A stretch of 64,000 bases of DNA from Marinobacterium rhizophilum DSM 18822 (GTDB taxonomy: Bacteria > Pseudomonadota > Gammaproteobacteria > Pseudomonadales > Balneatricaceae). The notes under the pieces were generated by a model. That model did no database searches, was not told where the DNA came from, and saw only the letters and a program-made list of their open reading frames with translations. This document shows, piece after piece, positions 8,101 through 19,129 of this stretch (its first letter is position 1; every line of letters begins with the position of its first letter). Location: positions 62,001 to 126,000 of the forward strand of contig NZ_KB899092.1 of the NCBI RefSeq assembly GCF_000378045.1, in the 5' to 3' direction. The translations under genes and the position numbers were made by a program.

Positions 8101-9955
8101 TATGCTGATGTCACGCCATATTCGCCTGGTCGCGGCATTTAACCATCAGCATATCTTTATCGACCCGCAGCCTGACCCTGCCAGCAGCTATGCCGAGCGC
8201 GAGCGTCTCTTCGCGATGCCCCGCTCGAGCTGGGATGACTATGATCGCAGCCTGATTTCCGCCGGTGGCGGCATCTTCCTGCGCAGTGCCAAGTGGATCG
8301 ACATCAGCCCTGAAATGAAGCAGCGCTTTGGCATCACGGCGGATCGCCTGGCGCCTAACGACCTGCTGTCGACATTGCTGCGCGCCCAGGTAGATCTGAT
8401 CTGGAACGGGGGGATCGGTACTTACGTCAAGGCGAGCCACGAGAGTCATGCCGATGTGGGCGACAAGGCCAACGATGCATTGCGTATCGATGGCAAGCAA
8501 TTGCGCTGCCGGGTGCTGGGGGAAGGCGGCAACCTCGGCTTCACGCAGCAGGGGCGTATCGAATACTGCCTGCATGGTGGCGCGTCCAACACCGACTTTA
8601 TTGACAACGCCGGCGGCGTCGACTGCTCCGACCATGAAGTCAACATCAAGATCCTGCTGAACGAAGTGGTGGCCAACGGCGATATGACCGTCAAGCAGCG
8701 CAATGCCATGCTGCGCGAGATGACCGACGAGATAGCTCGCCTGGTACTGAAAAACAACTACAGTCAGGCGCTGGCCATCAGTATGGCCAAAGCGCATTCG
8801 TGCCATTCGATGGACGACTATATCCGCCTCATCCACCGGCTTGAATCGTCGGGCCGGCTGGTGCGGTCGCTGGAATTCATTCCATCCGACGAGGTGCTGC
8901 AGGAGCGCAAGGCGCAGAAGCTGGGCCTCACCCGGCCGGAGCTGTCGGTACTTATTTCCTACACCAAGGCTGAGCTGAAAGAGAAGCTGACCGGTTCATG
9001 GATTACCGAGGATGCGTTTTTGTCCAAGGCCATAGTCACAGCGTTCCCGCAACAGCTGGTCGAACGTTTCCCCGAACAGGTGCAAAACCATCGCCTGCGC
9101 TCGGAGATCATAGCGACCCAGATTGCCAATTCGCTGGTGAACCACATGGGCATCACCTTCATGCAGCACCTGCAGCAGGCCAGTGGTCGCGACCAGGCGG
9201 CCATTGCGGCTGCGTATGTGATAGCGCGCGAGCTGTACGACATCGAACCGCTGTGGCACGAAATCGAAGCCCTGGACAACCAGGTGCCGGCGCAGTTGCA
9301 GCAGGAAATGATGCTGGATCTTATGCGCCTGGTGCGCCGGGCCAGTTACTGGTTCCTGCTCAAGCAGCGCGGCAGCCTGGAAGTGGCGGCCACGGTTGAG
9401 CGATACCAGCCGGGTATTCGCGAGCTTAGCCCGACGATTGCGCAGCGCCTGCAGGGCGAACCCTTGCAGCACTGGCAGCAGCGCAGCAGCAGTCTGGTGG
9501 ATGCCGGTGTACCTGACAGCCTGGCAGCGATGGTGGCCTCGGCTGACAGCCTCTATGCACTGCTTGGCGTGATAGAGGCGGCGATGCAGACCGGCCAGTC
9601 GCTGGAGCGTGTTGCGGCGGTTTACTTCGATCTGGCGCAGCGGCTTGAGCTGCACTGGTTCGACCAGCAGGTACGCGCCATCGAGGTTGGCAATCATTGG
9701 CAGTCCATGGCCCGTGACGGCTTGCGCGAGGATCTCAACATCCAGATGCGGCTACTGACGATCAACGTGCTGGAAGAGGGCGCTGATAACGCCGATACCA
9801 CGGCGTTGGTAGACAGCTGGCTGGAGCGCCAGGCGCCGTTGCTGGGCCGTTGGCAGCAGATGCTCACTGAGCTGCGCGCCAGCAGTGGTCACGACAGCGC
9901 CATCTTTACGGTGGCCATGCGCGAACTGTTCGACCTGGCCCAGGCCGGCGGCTGA
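5117..9955 (+). CDS. gdhB: NAD-specific glutamate dehydrogenase, large (180-kDa) type
   Basis: 1612 residues, matching the large NAD-GDH class (about 1600 aa) known from Pseudomonas and Streptomyces. It oxidatively deaminates glutamate to 2-oxoglutarate and ammonia with NAD, feeding amino-acid carbon into the TCA cycle. The N-terminal half is the long regulatory region. The catalytic core begins near residue 800, with GGLRWSDRREDYRTE and the lysine-bearing VPVGAKGGFVPK near residue 848, followed by the dinucleotide-binding part (VVAIGDMAGDVFGNGM). A purine-rich ribosome binding site precedes the ATG. The gene stands alone, with a strong hairpin terminator after it. Its minus strand holds a 923-codon open frame that is only a shadow. 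Confidence 0.97.
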   Translation: MSEQRSDNKTRLLTQLGELFESRLASDAAAQVGAFTAAYYRVSPYDELAERRLENLYGATLSCFQFLQESEAHEPRLRVFNPDLEQHGWHCNHTVIQILHPNMPFLVDSLRMELNRREMAIHVVHSAVLNLSRDAEGHVTGLVDAGADGALREALIYLEVDRHSAADELKTLRAQLSEVLGEVRASVGDFPAMRARLENLRDELNTRETGASRESLSEAAAFCDWMLSDRFTFLGYDELAFSGEGDNFSVTRVAGSELGTLKLHVQNGRRRTGDDLRAEERDFMLCADPLMFAKDAVRARVHRPAHQDMVVIKRYDAKGKVCGEHRFYGLWTSPVYVEPPLRVPVLRRRTEKTLARAGFDPQGHSGKSLVQIIAELPRDELFLANDEELFDMAMGIFTLQERRKVKLLIRRDSCSKFVSCLYFVPRDLYTTALRQQVQQHLSEHFNATDCEFTTRFSESLLARVYLVLKVNPAVPLEFNAQAIEAEVIEISKAWSEDLHAALVESAGEERGNHLANHYRHAFPSAYREDFSPSSAVYDIQRIEQLGENLTINLSFYRVLEQSREVLRFKLFHPQQPLILSDVIPVLEKLGMRVVGEHPYKVKRRDGARFWIHDFTLRYDSSEPVELEDVKQNFQDAFSTVWAGRAENDEFNRLVIGANLSWRDVAMLRAYARYNQQIRFGFSQPYIAEALGRHLYLTRLLVALFKARFEPGRQSSSKVQALTERIAASIIEGLDKVDNLNDDKILRRFLELIQATLRTNYYQPDEQGELKDYFAFKLNPHGIADIPLPRPMFEVFVYSARVEGVHLRGGKVARGGLRWSDRREDYRTEVLGLVKAQQVKNAVIVPVGAKGGFVPKMLPVNGSRDEIHAEGIACYQIFIRALLDITDNLVGADLVPPKGLVRHDEDDPYLVVAADKGTATFSDIANEIAEEYGFWLGDAFASGGSQGYDHKKMGITARGAWESVKLHFRELGLDTQTQEFTVVAIGDMAGDVFGNGMLMSRHIRLVAAFNHQHIFIDPQPDPASSYAERERLFAMPRSSWDDYDRSLISAGGGIFLRSAKWIDISPEMKQRFGITADRLAPNDLLSTLLRAQVDLIWNGGIGTYVKASHESHADVGDKANDALRIDGKQLRCRVLGEGGNLGFTQQGRIEYCLHGGASNTDFIDNAGGVDCSDHEVNIKILLNEVVANGDMTVKQRNAMLREMTDEIARLVLKNNYSQALAISMAKAHSCHSMDDYIRLIHRLESSGRLVRSLEFIPSDEVLQERKAQKLGLTRPELSVLISYTKAELKEKLTGSWITEDAFLSKAIVTAFPQQLVERFPEQVQNHRLRSEIIATQIANSLVNHMGITFMQHLQQASGRDQAAIAAAYVIARELYDIEPLWHEIEALDNQVPAQLQQEMMLDLMRLVRRASYWFLLKQRGSLEVAATVERYQPGIRELSPTIAQRLQGEPLQHWQQRSSSLVDAGVPDSLAAMVASADSLYALLGVIEAAMQTGQSLERVAAVYFDLAQRLELHWFDQQVRAIEVGNHWQSMARDGLREDLNIQMRLLTINVLEEGADNADTTALVDSWLERQAPLLGRWQQMLTELRASSGHDSAIFTVAMRELFDLAQAGG

Positions 9956-9964
9956 TAGAGCGTC

Positions 9965-9993
9965 AAACCGGCAGGTATTCTGCCTGCCGGTTT
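9965..9993 (+). terminator. Rho-independent terminator after glutamate dehydrogenase gene
   Basis: A perfect 11-bp stem, AAACCGGCAGG (9965-9975) pairing with CCTGCCGGTTT (9983-9993), has a 7-base loop and ends in a T-rich stretch. It lies 10 bases past the stop codon. Confidence 0.85.
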
Positions 9994-10116
9994 CCTTCCC
10001 CGTTTCCTGTCATTTCCCTGTAGCCGTCTTGCTGCCATTTAATATGCCTCCATGCATCGACCTCGGCCTGGACCCTGTGCACAATAGAGCCCTTTAAAGA
10101 CTGCTCCGGATTTGCT

Positions 10117-10830
10117 GTGCCCCTGATCAAATCTTACCTGCTGCGCCCCCTGCTCAAGGCGATACTCTGGCTTGTCGCCGGCTGGATTGGCTTTAGTGTC
10201 TTGCTTGTGTTGCTGCTCAAAGTGGTGAACCCCCCGGTATGGTCATGGCTGATCCAGCGCGAGATCTTTCCGCCGGCGGGTTATCCGGATGAGTATGCGC
10301 ATCAGTGGGTGGCGACGGATCGAATTGCGCCAGCCATGCGGCTGTCGGTGATTGCCGCGGAAGACCAGCGTTTTGCCGAGCACAGTGGCTTTGATTTCAA
10401 AGCCATCAAGCGGGCACTGGATCACAACCTGGATGGCGGTAATGTGCGCGGTGCAAGTACCCTGACCCAGCAGACCGCGAAGAATCTGTTTCTGTGGTCG
10501 GGGCGCAGCTGGGTACGCAAGGGTCTGGAGGCCTGGTTTGCACTGCTGCTCGAACTACTCTGGGACAAGAGTCGCATTCTTGAAGTGTATCTGAATATCG
10601 TCGAGTTTGGCCCCGGCATCTATGGTGTCGAGGCGGCCGGGCGCTACTATTTCGGTACACCGGCGAAATCCTTGTCGAACCTGCAGGCCGCGCGCCTGGC
10701 GGCGGTTCTGCCCAACCCGTACCGCTACCGTGCGCAGCCGCCGAGTCCTTACGTACAGCGTCGCAGTCAGTGGATTTTGCGACAAATGCGCCAGCTCGGC
10801 ACAGTCACGCTTCAGGCGGTCGATGGCTAA
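10117..10830 (+). CDS. mtgA: Monofunctional peptidoglycan glycosyltransferase MtgA
   Basis: 237 residues, the usual length. There is one N-terminal membrane segment (residues about 15-38) and then a family-51 glycosyltransferase domain. It shows the catalytic glutamate in [14 protein letters not shown], then [16 protein letters not shown] and [19 protein letters not shown]. The protein polymerises lipid II into glycan strands at the outer face of the inner membrane and has no transpeptidase domain. The start is a GTG (MPLIKSYL); no ATG fits. It is a single gene between two hairpins. Confidence 0.95.
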   Translation: MPLIKSYLLRPLLKAILWLVAGWIGFSVLLVLLLKVVNPPVWSWLIQREIFPPAGYPDEYAHQWVATDRIAPAMRLSVIAAEDQRFAEHSGFDFKAIKRALDHNLDGGNVRGASTLTQQTAKNLFLWSGRSWVRKGLEAWFALLLELLWDKSRILEVYLNIVEFGPGIYGVEAAGRYYFGTPAKSLSNLQAARLAAVLPNPYRYRAQPPSPYVQRRSQWILRQMRQLGTVTLQAVDG

Positions 10831-10917
10831 ACCGGTGCCCGGCTTTGGCAATACGGATTCCCTTTGCGGGTAGCATAGGCGGCCGGCCGTAGCAGGCGCA
10901 TTACCCCTCAGAGGAGG

Positions 10918-10942
10918 CCGGCACCTGTTGGCAGGTGACCGG
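10918..10942. repeat. Hairpin in the mtgA-sbcD gap
   Basis: CCGG-CACCTG (10918-10927) pairs with CAGGTG-A-CCGG (10932-10942) around a TTGG loop: 10 bp with one bulged A. No T tract follows on either strand, so it is not a standard terminator. It sits about 60 bases ahead of the sbcD start and could be part of its leader. Confidence 0.5.
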
Positions 10943-11000
10943 GTGTGTGGTTGTCTGTTTGACCGCAAGGTTAATAAAAACGCCCTGATCAGGACTATCA

Positions 11001-12302
11001 ATGCGAATACTTCACAGCTCGGACTGGCATCTTGGGCAGCATTTCATGGGTAAAAGCCGCGAGACCGAGCACCGTGCCTTTCTGGCCTGGCTCATCGAGC
11101 AGGTACAGGCGCATCAGGTGGATGCGCTGATTGTCGCTGGCGATCTTTTTGATACCGGTACTCCACCGAGCTATGCCCGCAGGCTCTACAACCAGTTCAT
11201 TGCAGACTTGCGCCTTACCGGGTGTCAGCTGGTGATACTGGGTGGCAACCATGATTCGGTATCGACCCTGCACGAGTCCCGCGAACTGCTTGCCTGCCTG
11301 GGCACACGGGTGATTGGGGGCGTCACGACCGACCCCAGAGACCAGGTTATCGTGCTGCAGCAGCGCGACGGTACGCCCGGTGCGGTGCTCTGTGCCATTC
11401 CCTACCTGCGCCCACGTGACCTGATCGAGAGTCATGCCGGCGAAAGTACGCTGCAAAAGCGCCAGGCGCTGAGCGAGGCCATTGGTCATCATTATACCGT
11501 TATCTATGATATGGCCCGCCAGGTCCGGGATGATCTGCAAAGCGCTCAGCAGGCAAGCGGCGCGGTACTCGGGGCGGATTCTGCGGCCTCTGTCCCGTTG
11601 CCAATTATCGCCACGGGGCATTTGACCTGTGTCGGTGGTCAATTGTCCGAGTCTGTGCGCGAACTTTATATCGGTACCCTGGAAGCCTATCCGGCGGGTG
11701 CCTTTCCACCGGCGGACTATATCGCACTGGGGCACTTGCATCGCGCCCAGGCCGTGGGCGGAGAGTCCCATATCCGTTACAGCGGCTCACCCATCGCACT
11801 GAGTTTTGACGAGAGCAGGGGTAGCAAGCAGGTACTGCTGGTGGATTTCGCTGCCGGCAAGCTTGACGAAATCACGCCGCTGGCGGTGCCGGTGTGGCAG
11901 CCCATGCACAGTCTGAGTGGCAACCTGACAGAGCTGGAAGCCCAGCTGCAGGCCCATTTCGGTGATGGTGGCGATGAGGCTGCGGCCGGACCGCTCACCT
12001 GGCTCGAAATTGAAGTGCGTGGGGATGATTACCTCAGTGACCTGCAGCCACGGGTACAGCAGCTGGTGGAGGGGATGCCTGTCGAGGTGCTGCGTATTCG
12101 GCGTCAGCGCAGTGCCAGCAATATCGCGCTTGAGCGCGATAGCCGTGAAACCCTGCAGGAGTTATCCGTGCACGACGTATTTGAACGTCGCCTGGCGCTG
12201 GAAGAAAACATGGATGAGATCACACGGGAGCGCCTCGTCGGCGCCTTTGATTCACTGCTGCAACAGATACAGGACGGGGATCAGAACACATGCGAATCCT
12301 GA
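11001..12302 (+). CDS. sbcD: Exonuclease SbcCD subunit D
   Basis: 433 residues. It is a Mre11-type metallophosphoesterase with the manganese-binding motifs in order: SDWHLGQ (residues 7-13), [17 protein letters not shown], and ALGHLHRAQ. With SbcC it cleaves hairpins and processes double-strand ends at the nucleoid. The C-terminal region is the capping/SbcC-binding part. It overlaps sbcC by 13 bases, the usual coupled arrangement. Confidence 0.96.
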   Translation: MRILHSSDWHLGQHFMGKSRETEHRAFLAWLIEQVQAHQVDALIVAGDLFDTGTPPSYARRLYNQFIADLRLTGCQLVILGGNHDSVSTLHESRELLACLGTRVIGGVTTDPRDQVIVLQQRDGTPGAVLCAIPYLRPRDLIESHAGESTLQKRQALSEAIGHHYTVIYDMARQVRDDLQSAQQASGAVLGADSAASVPLPIIATGHLTCVGGQLSESVRELYIGTLEAYPAGAFPPADYIALGHLHRAQAVGGESHIRYSGSPIALSFDESRGSKQVLLVDFAAGKLDEITPLAVPVWQPMHSLSGNLTELEAQLQAHFGDGGDEAAAGPLTWLEIEVRGDDYLSDLQPRVQQLVEGMPVEVLRIRRQRSASNIALERDSRETLQELSVHDVFERRLALEENMDEITRERLVGAFDSLLQQIQDGDQNTCES

Positions 12303-15300
12303 GCCTGCGGTTAAAAAATATCAACTCGCTCAAGGGCGAGTGGAAACTGGACTTCCGCGCCCCGGAATTCAGGGATAACGGCCTCTTTGCCATTACCGGT
12401 CCCACGGGTGCGGGCAAGACGACGCTGCTTGATGCCATTTGTCTGGCGCTTTATCACGCCACGCCACGCCTCAGTGTATCCGCGGGCAGTAACGAGCTGA
12501 TGACCCGTCATACTGCTGACTGTCTGGCCGAGGTGGAATTCGAGGTACGGGGCGAAGAGTACCGCGCCTTCTGGTCGCAGCGCCGCGCTCGCAATCAGCC
12601 AGAGGGTAAGCTGCAGGCCCCACAGGTTGAGCTGGCCCGGGGAGATGGCCAGCTGCTCAGTACCCGCATCGGTGAAAAGCTGACGCTGGTGAGCGAACTG
12701 ACCGGGCTTGATTTCGCACGCTTCACCAAGTCGATGATGCTGGCCCAGGGTGGCTTTGCGGCCTTTCTGAATGCCAGTCCCAACGAGCGCGCCGAGCTGC
12801 TGGAAGAGCTCACCGGCACCGAGATCTACGGCGAGATATCGCGTCTTGCCTTTGAGCGCAAGCGAAACGAAGAAGAAGCCCTGCGCGTATTGGCGGCCCG
12901 TGCCGGTGCGGTTGAACTGCTGGATGTATCAAGCCTGGCTGCGCTCGAGGCCGAACAGGCAGAACTCGCGGTGCAGCATGCAAAGCTGCAGGCAGAGGAT
13001 GCCCGGCTGCAACAGGAGATTCAGGGGCTTGAGGCCCTGAGTGAGGCGCGGACGGCGCAGCAGCAGGCCCAGAGTGAACAGATGCGGGTGCAGCAGCGGT
13101 TTGAGAGTGAAGCTGCCCAGCTGGCAAAACTTGATGCGTGCCTGCCGGCGCTGGATATGCGCCCATTGCACCAGCAGTGGCAGTCGGACCTGACACAGGC
13201 AAATGCACTTGCAAAGGCCCGTGCACGGGATGCGTCATTGCTCAGTGAGGCGCAGCAGCAGCTTGGCGCGCAACAGGTACGGGAACAGCAGGAACAGCAG
13301 CATCTTGACGCCGCCAGGCGCAGCCGCGAGACAACTGAAACCCGCCTGCTGGAGGAAGTCATGCCGCTGGACAACCGCCAGGCACAGCTGGCCGAGCGTC
13401 AGCGCGAACTTGCGCAAACGCTGGCGGAACAGGCGCGGGGGCTTGCGGAACGGACTACAGAGCGCGATTGGCTCGCGACCCAGTTGCAGCAGGCAACGAC
13501 ACAGCGCAACCAGGCGCAGGATTATCTGCAGCAACACCAGAGTGCGGCCCGTTTGGGCGATCAGTTGCCATTGTGGCAGGACCGATTCGCTCAACGGGAA
13601 CGCCTGTTGCTGCAACTGGACGAGATGCAGCGGCGCCAGCAGGATCTGTCGCTGCGCCAGGCTACCCTGGCGCAGGAAGTGCCCGCGTTGCAGGCCGGGC
13701 AGGCCGAGAGCCAAAAACGGCAGCAACAGCTTCAAGCACAAGCTCGAGAAACTCAGTCGCAACGGGATGCGCTGCTGCAATCCCGTACAGTGGCGCAGCT
13801 TGAACAGGCCCTCAAAACCGTTCAGGGCGCTGTGCGCACGCTGGACCGGCTCGAGGGCCTGGGGCAGCGCTGGCGGACCCTTGAAGCCGCCGTCAGGCAG
13901 CGTAGCGGGCAGATTGAGCAATGTGGCGCGGACCTGGTCGCGCAACAGGCGTTGCTCAGCGCCGCACGCCAGCAATACAGTGACTGCAAGCAGCACCGCG
14001 ATGATCTGGAACGGTTACTGGCACAGGAGCAGCGCATCAGCGACCTGACGCAATACCGTGACCAGTTACAGCCGGACGAGGCTTGCCCGCTGTGTGGCTC
14101 GCACCAGCATCCCTATGTGACTGACTATCGGCAGCCGGACCTGTCCGAGACGCGCCAGCGCTACGATGCCAAAAAGCAGCAGCTCGAACGGTTGCAGCAG
14201 GAGGGGCAGAAGGTCGCCGCGGCGGCGGCGACACTACAGGCCCGGCTCGATCAGTTACAGGAGCAAAATGCCCAGGACAGGGCGGAGCAGGTGCGCTTGC
14301 AGGACGAGGCCCTGCCGCTACTCGAGGCCCTGCCAGATGAGGCAGGCAAAGCCTTGCAACTGACGGATGAGGCAGGTTGCGCCCGCTATACACAGCAATA
14401 TGGGCAACAGCTGGCGGCACATGAGGCACTGAGCCTGCAGTTGCGCGAGCTGGATCAGGTGACGCAACAACTGCGCGAGGATGCGACGCAGCTTGACAGC
14501 CTGCTGGCCCGTCAGGCCCATGGGCTCGAGTTGCAGGCGCGGGAAATTCAGGTGCTGGCTCAGCAGCAGGCGCAGTGTGAAGACGAAATCCGGGCGCAGC
14601 AGGCAGCGCTGAGCGTGCTTGAGGCGTCTTTGCAGCAAGCACTGCAGGAGGTGCTGGGCGAGACGCGATTGCCGCAGGCTGATGCGCAGGAGCGCTGGCT
14701 GGCGGACACGTCAAAGGCGTGGGCTGACTATCAGCGGATGCAGGCACGTCATGACGAAGATGTGCGCAACTGCGAACACATTGGCGCGAAGCTCGACGTG
14801 CTGGGGCGCGAGTTGACACTGCTGCAACAGCAGCAGGCGGTGAACGTTGAGCAGCAGCGCGTCTGGGGCCTGCAGAGCGAGGAACTCGCCCGCGAGCGTG
14901 CCGGCCTGTTTGCAGGCCGGACGGTCGCGCAGATTCGCGCACAGGCGCAGCAGGTACTGCAACAGGCTGAAAGCCGCTGGCAGCAGGCCGCGGCACAGCT
15001 GGCGACAGTACAAAAATCGGTTGACGCACTGCGAGGCAGTCTCGACACCCTGGTGGTGCGTCAGGCAGAGATAGAGCAGCAGCTCGGGCGCTCAGCGCCG
15101 GCCTGGCAGCAGGCACTTGCAGCCAGTCCCTTTACCGATGAGGACGGTTACCGTGCGGCGCTGCTCGAACCGGAGTTGCGCCGCGAGTTGCAGGCGCTGC
15201 GTCAGACACTGGATGCGGAGCTGGCGCGGGCCCAGACCCTGGTGCAGCAAGCGCGTGCGCGAAAGATCGATCTCGAACAGCAGCCGTTTGCTACGCTGGA

Positions 15301-15988
15301 GCCCGAGGCGGTGCGTGCTGCCCGGGCAGCGGTTACCGAGCAGCTGCAGGCTATCGGGCAGCGCCGCGGTGCGCTGATGCAACAGCTTGAGCAGGATGCG
15401 CGTCTGCGTCAGGCACAGCAGGCACTCCTGCAGATGATCGAGACGCAGCAGGCGAACTCCGATACATGGACGCAGCTCTCAAGCCTGATTGGCTCCCAGA
15501 AGGGTGATCGCTTTCGCCGTTTTGCCCAGGGACTGACGCTGGATCACCTGATCCACCTGGCCAACCGTCAGCTGGAGCGCCTCGATGGTCGCTACCGGCT
15601 GCAGCGCAAGCACGGTGATGAGCTTGAACTGGAGGTTATCGACAGCTGGCAGGCCGATGCCCTGCGCGATACACGCACGCTGTCAGGAGGGGAAAGTTTT
15701 CTGGTCAGCCTGGCGCTGGCGCTCGCCCTGTCGGATCTGGTCAGTCACCGGACGAGTATCGATTCGCTGTTTCTGGACGAGGGCTTCGGCACGCTGGATG
15801 CGGACACGCTGGATACCGCGCTGGACGCGCTGGACAGCCTGAATGCCAGCGGCAAGATGATTGGTGTGATTTCCCATGTGGAGGCGCTCAAGGAGCGCAT
15901 ACCGGTGCAGGTGCGAGTGCGAAAGGGCAATGGTCTGGGATGCAGCCGGCTGGATGCGCGCTTTGCATATGAGCCTGCGCCTGTATAA
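12290..15988 (+). CDS. sbcC: Exonuclease SbcCD subunit C (Rad50-like)
   Basis: 1232 residues, an SMC-like ATPase. Walker [10 protein letters not shown] lies at residues 37-45. The Zn-hook CPLC sits at residues 599-602, between two very long Gln/Arg/Glu-rich coiled coils. The signature [17 protein letters not shown] starts near residue 1131 and Walker [11 protein letters not shown] near 1159. It forms the ATP-driven DNA clamp for SbcD. The coiled coils have a very high glutamine content, which gives the gene a repetitive CAG-rich composition and long open frames in other frames. Confidence 0.96.
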   Translation: MRILSLRLKNINSLKGEWKLDFRAPEFRDNGLFAITGPTGAGKTTLLDAICLALYHATPRLSVSAGSNELMTRHTADCLAEVEFEVRGEEYRAFWSQRRARNQPEGKLQAPQVELARGDGQLLSTRIGEKLTLVSELTGLDFARFTKSMMLAQGGFAAFLNASPNERAELLEELTGTEIYGEISRLAFERKRNEEEALRVLAARAGAVELLDVSSLAALEAEQAELAVQHAKLQAEDARLQQEIQGLEALSEARTAQQQAQSEQMRVQQRFESEAAQLAKLDACLPALDMRPLHQQWQSDLTQANALAKARARDASLLSEAQQQLGAQQVREQQEQQHLDAARRSRETTETRLLEEVMPLDNRQAQLAERQRELAQTLAEQARGLAERTTERDWLATQLQQATTQRNQAQDYLQQHQSAARLGDQLPLWQDRFAQRERLLLQLDEMQRRQQDLSLRQATLAQEVPALQAGQAESQKRQQQLQAQARETQSQRDALLQSRTVAQLEQALKTVQGAVRTLDRLEGLGQRWRTLEAAVRQRSGQIEQCGADLVAQQALLSAARQQYSDCKQHRDDLERLLAQEQRISDLTQYRDQLQPDEACPLCGSHQHPYVTDYRQPDLSETRQRYDAKKQQLERLQQEGQKVAAAAATLQARLDQLQEQNAQDRAEQVRLQDEALPLLEALPDEAGKALQLTDEAGCARYTQQYGQQLAAHEALSLQLRELDQVTQQLREDATQLDSLLARQAHGLELQAREIQVLAQQQAQCEDEIRAQQAALSVLEASLQQALQEVLGETRLPQADAQERWLADTSKAWADYQRMQARHDEDVRNCEHIGAKLDVLGRELTLLQQQQAVNVEQQRVWGLQSEELARERAGLFAGRTVAQIRAQAQQVLQQAESRWQQAAAQLATVQKSVDALRGSLDTLVVRQAEIEQQLGRSAPAWQQALAASPFTDEDGYRAALLEPELRRELQALRQTLDAELARAQTLVQQARARKIDLEQQPFATLEPEAVRAARAAVTEQLQAIGQRRGALMQQLEQDARLRQAQQALLQMIETQQANSDTWTQLSSLIGSQKGDRFRRFAQGLTLDHLIHLANRQLERLDGRYRLQRKHGDELELEVIDSWQADALRDTRTLSGGESFLVSLALALALSDLVSHRTSIDSLFLDEGFGTLDADTLDTALDALDSLNASGKMIGVISHVEALKERIPVQVRVRKGNGLGCSRLDARFAYEPAPV

Positions 15989-16069
15989 CGGCGGAGCCTC
16001 AGTCGGGCGCCCGACCCGGCGGCCATAAGGGTGTGTTCCGGCCTGCAGGATATAGAGGCCTGGGGGCGC

Positions 16070-16357
16070 TCATTGTTGCAGCTCCTCTTTGAGCAGCGGT
16101 AAATTGCTGCGTACCCAGCTTCGTCTGATGGGGCCCCAGTCCTTGACCCTGTAGAGACCGCAGTTATTGCGCTCGCCGTCGCTCTGCTCAAAGATACAGC
16201 TTATGCCGATATCTTCGAGGTCCTTGAGGCTGTCCTGCAGGGTGCGTCTTGGCATGCCGGTCTTTTCCTGCAGGGTGCGCAGGTTGTGCCGGCCATTATC
16301 TATCAGCCAGGCCAGATAGATTTTGCGAAAGAAGGCGCGCTGAGATCTGCGGGTCAT
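16070..16357 (-). CDS. Small winged-helix DNA-binding protein
   Basis: 95 residues with a clear ribosome binding site (AGAGGAA). The sequence LRTLQEKTGMPRRTLQDSLKDL is a helix-turn-helix, and the following GISCIFEQ with ERNNCGLYRVKDWG fits a winged-helix wing. The N-terminus is basic (TRRSQRAFFRKIY). It is likely a transcriptional regulator, but no target is evident. It is convergent with sbcC and divergent from rhlE, with 235 bases before rhlE that could hold both promoters. A 14-bp perfect palindrome (16002-16015) lies beyond its 3' end. Confidence 0.75.
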   Translation of the reverse strand: MTRRSQRAFFRKIYLAWLIDNGRHNLRTLQEKTGMPRRTLQDSLKDLEDIGISCIFEQSDGERNNCGLYRVKDWGPIRRSWVRSNLPLLKEELQQ

Positions 16358-16592
16358 GTGCCGGTTCCTCTCGTACGTAACTCCAATCAGCCTAGTCCAA
16401 CGGGCGCAGTCTGACCATTTTCAGACGCGGCAAGGCTTGCAGCCTGATGCGTGGCACATTAACCGCGGTGTTGAATAGTACTCGCACCCGGGGGGGCTTT
16501 ACGGTAAGCTGCGCCGCTTAGCTGTATCCTGGGCCGGTGCCGTATGTACAACACGTCAGGGCCTGCCGACCGATTCCACATTACGGACATTC

Positions 16593-17936
<1,344 letters not shown>

Positions 17937-17964
17937 ATAGCGACAGCGCTTTGCGGGCGCTTTG

Positions 17965-18041
17965 GTGCCACCCCACTGCCGGCCCGTCATTATCTTGCAT
18001 AGAACAAGATGATGGCGGGCCGGCAGTGCCGTTTCTGGCAC
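17965..18041. terminator. Long stem-loop between rhlE and the convergent VOC gene
   Basis: The main stem is 24 bp: 17974-17997 pairs with 18005-18028 around a 7-base loop (CATAGAA). The only two mismatches in DNA become G-U pairs in the plus-strand RNA. An outer 6-bp stem GTGCCA/TGGCAC (17965-17970 and 18036-18041) extends it across an internal loop. It lies between two convergent 3' ends, so it could block both transcripts or protect them from decay. There is no T tract, so simple intrinsic termination is uncertain. Confidence 0.6.
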
Positions 18042-18071
18042 GCAATCCAAGCTGCTTCTCTGAATAGGCCC

Positions 18072-18494
18072 TCAGGGCTTTGCCAGGCGCTGGCCCGATA
18101 CTGCCGGGTGGTAGATCGGCTGCACGGTATTGCCTGCGGGATCAAGGCAGTAAAAGCTGCGTACGCCAGGGTCATTACTGTGGTCGTGGGGACGACTCAG
18201 AATTTCGACGCCCTGTTCAGCCAGATAGGCGGCCCAGGCATCCACGTCGGCGGGTTCATCGCAGATAAATCCAAAATGATCCAGTCGTTGGGGGCCGCTC
18301 GCGCGGTCCTCTGCCTTGGCGCGACTCAGGGACAGGTTGTCGTTGCCCAGGGTGAGGTACACCAGGTTGCGGTGCGGGCGGTGCAGCACCTGCATGCCCA
18401 GCAGATCGACGTAAAATCGTTCCACTGCTTCCAGGTTGAGTACCGTAAAGGCGATATGGCGCATGCCGTTCAGGGCATTGGGGCGGGTGCTCAT
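18072..18494 (-). CDS. VOC-fold (glyoxalase/dioxygenase superfamily) protein
   Basis: 140 residues with two beta-alpha-beta-beta-beta units. MRHIAFTV carries the first metal-ligand His (H13) and LDHFGF the second (H73). The usual glutamate in GNxxE is glutamine here (GNTVQ, Q125), so metal binding may be altered. A ribosome binding site GGAG precedes the ATG. It is divergent from the ABM-domain gene at 18621 with a shared promoter region, so the two may act on one aromatic or quinone-type substrate. Exact reaction unknown. Confidence 0.8.
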   Translation of the reverse strand: MSTRPNALNGMRHIAFTVLNLEAVERFYVDLLGMQVLHRPHRNLVYLTLGNDNLSLSRAKAEDRASGPQRLDHFGFICDEPADVDAWAAYLAEQGVEILSRPHDHSNDPGVRSFYCLDPAGNTVQPIYHPAVSGQRLAKP

Positions 18495-18564
18495 GCAGTG
18501 TCTCCGGTGCTGTCAAAACGAGCGCCAAGGCTTGTCTTGACCTATATTTGTATTTAAAGTCACG

Positions 18565-18591
18565 ATTAATTGTATACATAAAGTAATTAAT
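18565..18591. promoter_or_regulatory. AT-rich inverted repeat between divergent VOC and ABM genes
   Basis: ATTAATT (18565-18571) and AATTAAT (18585-18591) form a 7-bp inverted repeat. Inside it lies TTGTATACA, itself nearly palindromic and of the type bound by some GntR-family regulators. It sits 30 bases ahead of the plus-strand ATG (18621) and 70 ahead of the minus-strand ATG (18494). It is a reasonable common operator; the regulator is not known. Confidence 0.4.
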
Positions 18592-18620
18592 ATTGATCGC
18601 ATTTACAATCGGAGCTGCCC

Positions 18621-18926
18621 ATGTACTGCATTTTTCTCAGCATAGACCTCAAACCCGGTGCCAAAGACCGCTACCTGGCGCTCATTGCTGCCAATGCCCA
18701 GGCGTCGGTTGCCCAGGAGCCAGGCTGCCATACCTTTGATGTGCTGCTTGATCTCGAGCACGCCGATCGGGTCTATCTGTATGAGGTGTACGAGAGCCCG
18801 CAAGCACTGCAGGCACACAAGGAAAGCCCGCATTACCTGCGTGATCGCGAACAGATCAATGCACTGATCGAGCGCCAGCAGGTCGTGCGGGCCGATGTGG
18901 CCGGGCTCTTTCCGCCCCGGGGGTAG
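18621..18926 (+). CDS. Antibiotic-biosynthesis-monooxygenase (ABM) domain protein
   Basis: 101 residues, the length of YgiN/LsrG-like ABM proteins, small dimeric ferredoxin-like folds. Matching motifs are the N-terminal strand CIFLSIDLKPG, then EPGCHTFDVL, and YLYEVYESPQALQAHKESPHY with the conserved E and H. Family members are quinol monooxygenases or isomerases without cofactor. A good GGAG ribosome binding site precedes the ATG. It is paired divergently with the VOC gene. Confidence 0.8.
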   Translation: MYCIFLSIDLKPGAKDRYLALIAANAQASVAQEPGCHTFDVLLDLEHADRVYLYEVYESPQALQAHKESPHYLRDREQINALIERQQVVRADVAGLFPPRG

Positions 18927-19129
18927 GAGGTCGTCCGCGCATACTCACCTTGCTGCGAACCTTCTGAGCCTGGCGGTTTTTTGTGCAGCTTCGCAAGCTG
19001 TATTCTGACGTACAGTAAGAATGGTTTTTTCATCGCAGTGAATGCCAGGGGCGAAAGCGACGGCTGCCACGCCGCTGTTGTAATATGCAGTGGTAGCAAT
19101 CATTCGACGATGTTGGACCAGGCGTATCT

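Noticed and set aside
14037-15116. 359-codon minus-strand frame within sbcC
   Set aside because: Arises from CAG-rich coiled-coil codons; Pro/Ala-rich translation without domain.
17974-18028. Small mobile element (MITE) at the rhlE 3' end
   Set aside because: No flanking direct duplication is visible and the loop is only 7 bases; a terminator or RNA structure explains it better.
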